64,000 bases of DNA, taken from Lumbricus terrestris (taxonomy: Eukaryota; Annelida; Clitellata; Crassiclitellata; Lumbricidae). The translations under genes and the position numbers were made by a program. Positions 60,545 to 64,000 of the stretch are shown in pieces. Below the pieces are notes generated by a model. That model was not told where the DNA came from, did not search any database, and saw nothing but the letters and a program-made list of their open reading frames with translations. The stretch is taken from assembly GCA_949752735.1 (NCBI GenBank), contig OX457043.1:44907253-44971252 (forward strand). The letters run 5' to 3'. Every line of letters starts with the position of its first letter. The stretch's first letter is position 1.

Positions 60545-61160
60545 AAGCATATATAAAATATACCAACCATTTATAATAATATATTCGAGGCTATATACTC
60601 ATTGGGCGAAGGCATGTATCTTTTCCCAGGGTTGGACGACAGCGTATGCTTTTCAGGCTAAGCGAAAAAATGACGTCAAAATATGACGTCATCGGCCGTT
60701 AATGAAAAAGATCGAAATACGGCGACGCGACAGGCTTGCCGCTATAGCGCGTACATTAACACAGCGAAGTTTAAAATGTCAATTTTTTCGAAATCTAAAG
60801 TGAATAAAAAGCTGAAAATAGCGTACTTGGATTTCTGTGGTGAACTTTTATCTAAATGCAATGTTTCATGTGAGTAGCTGCTAAACTGCGAGCGTGCATC
60901 GGTCCCAAATAAATAAATATACGTACAACCTTTCTTATAGATATAGATGACTATAGACTGTAGGCGGAGCACGTTATCTCGCGGTCCTCCTTAACTTCTC
61001 TATCCTGCCCATATATAATTATCATGTATTGAATTGCGTTGAATTCGGCCAACTAAGCTTACAATAGGAGTCTAGCGTTCTTCTAGTGTATACTGCACAG
61101 TGTACGGTGCGCAGTGAATACTAAATGGGTATTGATATGGTATTTCTTGCTCAAATCGTA
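60545..61160. other. Unannotated region upstream of the GATA exon
   Basis: TGACGTCAAAATATGACGTCATCGG at about 60671-60695 holds two TGACGTCA (CRE) words. No exon was seen. Confidence 0.45.
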
Positions 61161-61164
61161 AACT

Positions 61165-61260
61165 CGAAATTTCTAAAGCGCCACTCGAAAGCCAAACGCG
61201 GGGCACCAACTTAATCACGAGCGCTGCGTTGAATTGGAAGGGTTGTCCGTGAGAGTAGTT
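61165..61260 (+). mobile_element. Dispersed repeat family E
   Basis: TTTCTAAAGCGCCACTCGAAAG and CGCGGGGCACCA match 62095-62150 and, diverged, 13430-13480. Confidence 0.6.
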
Positions 61261-61360
61261 CGTGGTGGGACAAATGTACAGTTTAGAAGTATTTTAATTA
61301 ATCTACTATATTATTTCTGAAGACAAAATTTACTATCAATCAATGGTCTTCTCATTTTAG

Positions 61361-63567
61361 GCAAGCAATACTAACGATGTCGGATTCGAGTCTGCCGCTC
61401 CATCTCCTCTCGAAGGTCTCCATCATTGGACGAGACAACAGCATCGACCTACCCCCCTACTATTCCCCGTCCGTCTCCCTCTCCAACTCCGTCCACCCTT
61501 CCCAGAACTCAGCCGGATCGAACGGACCCCGCTACTGCGTCCAGAACGCCTCCTCCGCCTCCTCCTCTGATCCCTCCATCTCTCCCTCCAGTCCGAGCTC
61601 CGCGGCCTTCAACGCCCTCTACGTACCGACGTCCTACCCGGCCATGCCCATGCTGGGCACCGGCAACAGCTCGCCCTACTCCCTACCCTACCAATCGCCC
61701 CCGACCAGTCAGCGCCAGATCCCAGGGGCGGTCAACCCAACCCCCGGGTATTGGGTGAGTCCACCACCGTCCGCGGAACCCACTCCCTATCCTGCCTACC
61801 CCCCGTCGGCGCAGATCCAGAATTACTCGGGGGCGTTCGCATCCTGGGCGGACTCGTCCGGGTCGATTGGGGACTACCATCGGTCGTCGTGCCTCCCGTC
61901 GTTCCCGACCTACGTCCCCAATGACCTTCGTTCGCCATGGTCCAGCTACAACCATCCCAGTTTCACCGGACAATACTCCAGGACAGGTTCGTTTCTCGAT
62001 TCTCTATTATATCAAGGTCTTTAAATAAGTCTTAGTCTTATAAATTATCAGGTGGAAGAATCCTAATCCTGATACTAATCGTTTTATCTTCAGTTTTCTA
62101 AGGCGCCACTCGAAAGCCATGCGCGGGGCACCAGCCTATTCACGAGCGCTGTGTCTAATCAGAAGGGTTGTCCCGAATGAGTTCGTAGTCCGGTTAACAG
62201 AGGATCAGAGGTGGCAGCTATAGGGTAGCTGTTAAGGTGGGTGGCGTAGGCCTTAGCTACCAGACAGCGCCTAGCCTTCTCGGTTGTGGGGCCGTCAATC
62301 TGGAATGACCTGCCTCCTAACCTCCTTCTCCTCCATCTGACCAGTCAATCTTTATTTCTTAAATCCCTTAAAAAAATTTCTTTTGCCGTGGCTGGGCTGG
62401 GATCGCCTCTGAGTAGTTTCTTTAAGGGTCGCTATATAAATTTTAATAATGAATGAATAATGAATAGGTCGAGAATTGGAAGGTGGAAGTCAGGTAACGG
62501 GTGTATAAGTTCGTAAAGAGGTGAGACTTTAGTTTCGAATCCTGGAAAATGGAAGAAGAGACACGACAGTTTTTACTAATAATTAATCGACCAATTTCAG
62601 ATTTATTTTACACTAATTCTTGCGCCGGAAATGTCAAAGCTGTCCATGGAGCTAAGATAATATAATTGAATAATTTCTGTCTTTGTCTTATCTTATCTTA
62701 TCATAATATAAAATAATATGATAGCCTACAACACAAATATAATACAAATATAATAAAATGTAGCGCAATATAGGGACTAATATAATGCAATCTGGATCTA
62801 ATCAAGTGAAATTTGATTTAATTTATTCTAAAAACAATTACCGTAAATCTTATCTCCGTCATCTTTTACGCCATTTCCTTATAATAATATCTGTTATTAT
62901 CTGTTATTCGGTGTTTAGGCGAAAGCGCGGCCGATTACTTCGGTGAGGGAAAAGAATGCGTCAACTGCGGCGCAATGTGGACGCCACTTTGGAGGCGCGA
63001 TGGAACGGGGCATTATCTGTGCAACGCCTGTGGACTTTATCACAAGATGAACGGACTCAACCGACCCCTGATCAGACCGACCAAACGATTGGTCAGCATA
63101 TCTGGGGTCAGTATCAGGCACTTCCTCTTCTTCATCTATACACTAACGTGACGATCAACGAATCACATAATAGCAGCCTATATACATCATGTGCCAACAC
63201 AGTAGAATATTAATGTATTATACTGAAGGCCTACACATACAATGCATTTCATTATGTATACAACAGAGTAGGCCTAAGATATAATACATGACAACTCACA
63301 AAAATAATGCAACGCAATAAGCAGATATACAATACAATACAATGCAGTATAACAGAGTGGGTCTGCAACACTGTAGGCTACAATACAATAATGTGGGCCT
63401 ACAAAGCTACGCAATGCAATGCGTAGGCCTACAGTACAACGGAGTACAATGAAGTAAGCTTACAATACAATAGAGTGGGCCGACAATACAATACAATAAA
63501 GTAGGCCTCCATCACAGTACAATAATTATAACAAAGTTGGCCTACAGTAAAATATGCTGCAATAGAG

Positions 63568-63647
<80 letters not shown>

Positions 63648-64000
63648 CGACGACGATGACGACAAACACGACGACGACGATGATGACGATGATGACGATG
63701 GCAATGAGGATGATGACTACGACGACTACGATGACGATGATAACAATGATGACGATGATTATTATGGCGATTGATGGTGCATGAGGAGTTTGTATTTTGA
63801 GTGTAATTTCACGATTTAACTTGCAAAGTCGTTGTTAGCTTAGACTAAATTATTTTTATGTTGGTGATGATGATTATGATGATGACGACGTTGTTGTCTT
63901 TGCAGTCGGCAACTCGTCGCATGGGTCTCCTGTGTACAAACTGTCATACAACGACTACAACACTCTGGCGAAGGAGCAGCGAAGGTGAACCGGTTTGCAA
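61361..64000 (+). CDS. GATA4/5/6-class zinc-finger transcription factor, 5' part (partial gene)
   Basis: Three plus-strand coding exons (61377-61986, 62919-63091, 63906 to the window end) join in phase and give at least 292 residues. The N-terminal 203 residues are a serine/proline/tyrosine-rich activation-type region. The N-finger is a complete C-X2-C-X17-C-X2-C zinc finger (cysteines 217, 220, 238, 241) with [20 protein letters not shown] and HKMNG. The C-finger starts at residue 271 (C-TN-C) with TTTTTLWRR and EGEPVC (292), and is cut by the window end. GAM in the N-finger and EGEPVC in the C-finger favour the GATA4/5/6 class (gatae in sea urchins) over GATA1/2/3. These proteins bind WGATAR DNA and drive endoderm and heart programmes. 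The intron between the fingers sits at the family position (RRL|SA). Oddities: Trp224 after GAM, and Ser285-Ser286 where family members usually have Asn-Ala. Confidence 0.95.
61377..61986 (+). CDS. GATA first coding exon
   Basis: The ATG at 61377 gives [13 protein letters not shown]; the exon ends TACTCCAGGACAG with donor GTTCGT, a weak one. Acceptor CTCATTTTAG at 61351-61360 shows an upstream exon. The frame is open back to the acceptor, so an earlier start is possible but not needed. Confidence 0.88.
62095..62462 (+). pseudogene. L2/CR1-like LINE C-terminus and 3' tail (GATA intron)
   Basis: A family E head (GGCGCCACTCGAAAG, 62101) is followed by a frame reading [16 protein letters not shown], the typical last block of L2/CR1 ORFs. 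Then GATCGCCTCTGAGTAG, AAGGGTCGCTATATAAATTTT and a GAAT tail follow. It is 5' truncated, non-functional and inserted in the first GATA intron. Confidence 0.85.
62640..62915. other. AT-rich GATA intron sequence
   Basis: ATAATATAAT and AATACAAATATAAT words; no element recognised. Confidence 0.5.
62919..63091 (+). CDS. GATA N-finger exon
   Basis: Acceptor GGTGTTTAG and donor GTCAGC. It encodes [17 protein letters not shown] and the rest of the N-terminal finger, ending RPTKRL in phase 0. Family position and phase match. Confidence 0.97.
63094..63565. repeat. Degenerate TACAATACAATR/GTAGGCCTAC repeat in GATA intron
   Basis: AATACAATACAAT, GAGTAGGCCTA and AGAGTGGGCC words recur roughly every 25-45 bases from about 63230 to 63565. 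Confidence 0.75.
63569..63775 (+). repeat. (GAT)n/(GAC)n trinucleotide repeat in GATA intron
   Basis: About 26 GAT units (63570-63645) then mixed GAC and GAT units. Polymethionine and polyserine frames are artefacts. Confidence 0.97.
63906..64000 (+). CDS. GATA C-finger exon (cut by window end)
   Basis: Acceptor TGTCTTTGCAG. It encodes [13 protein letters not shown], then [17 protein letters not shown], with two bases of the next codon. The second half of the finger and the basic tail lie outside the window. Confidence 0.97.

Overview
This is eukaryotic nuclear DNA with spliced genes, most likely from a marine invertebrate deuterostome such as an echinoderm. The two recognisable genes have animal-type domain structure and GT-AG introns. 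The background is crowded with tRNA-derived SINEs, L2/CR1-like LINE tails, hAT and mariner-type MITEs, and very large amounts of tri- and tetranucleotide repeat. The species was not determined; the frequent AGGCCT-containing words are only suggestive. There are no operons, CRISPR arrays or bacterial or viral genes.

Two developmental transcription factor genes lie back to back. On the minus strand, from 19212 down to 6429, is a complete five-exon Hey gene (bHLH-Orange repressor, Notch target class) of 323 codons. All five exons join in phase, and the protein ends in the diagnostic YRPW motif. On the plus strand, from 61377 to the window edge, are the first three coding exons of a GATA4/5/6-class zinc-finger gene, cut off inside the C-terminal finger. 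The two genes are transcribed away from each other and are separated by about 42 kb in which I recognise no other host protein-coding exon. That interval, together with the Hey introns, should hold the regulatory DNA of both. Two canonical RBPJ/Su(H) sites and a CACGTG E-box lie 1.1-1.7 kb upstream of the Hey start. A cluster of GTGGGAAC words lies in Hey intron 1.

Region by region: 1-6.3 kb holds a large inverted-repeat element, a dead LINE reverse-transcriptase end, a SINE, a hAT MITE with a perfect 8-bp target duplication, and a foldback element whose arms are satellite arrays, inserted about 100 bp beyond the Hey stop codon. 6.4-19.2 kb is Hey; its introns carry an AGTC minisatellite, a TAAG array, mariner and nested hAT elements, and SINEs. 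19.2-21.2 kb is the Hey upstream region. 21.2-46 kb is transposon relics and simple repeats, including an eight-copy 33-bp repeat that places a TGACGTCA site in every unit, a 54-bp mariner-like palindrome, a 1-kb mariner relic, a perfect hairpin and an 86-bp minisatellite. 45.8-46.6 kb is CpG-rich with a good splice donor and is a weak candidate for a first non-coding exon of the GATA gene. 46.6-61.3 kb is again repeats. 61.36-64.0 kb is GATA.

Known biology links the two genes: Hey proteins are reported to bind GATA4/6 and dampen their activity in vertebrate heart cells. The linkage may therefore be functional, but that is inference. Most long open frames in this window are translations of simple repeats, not proteins.
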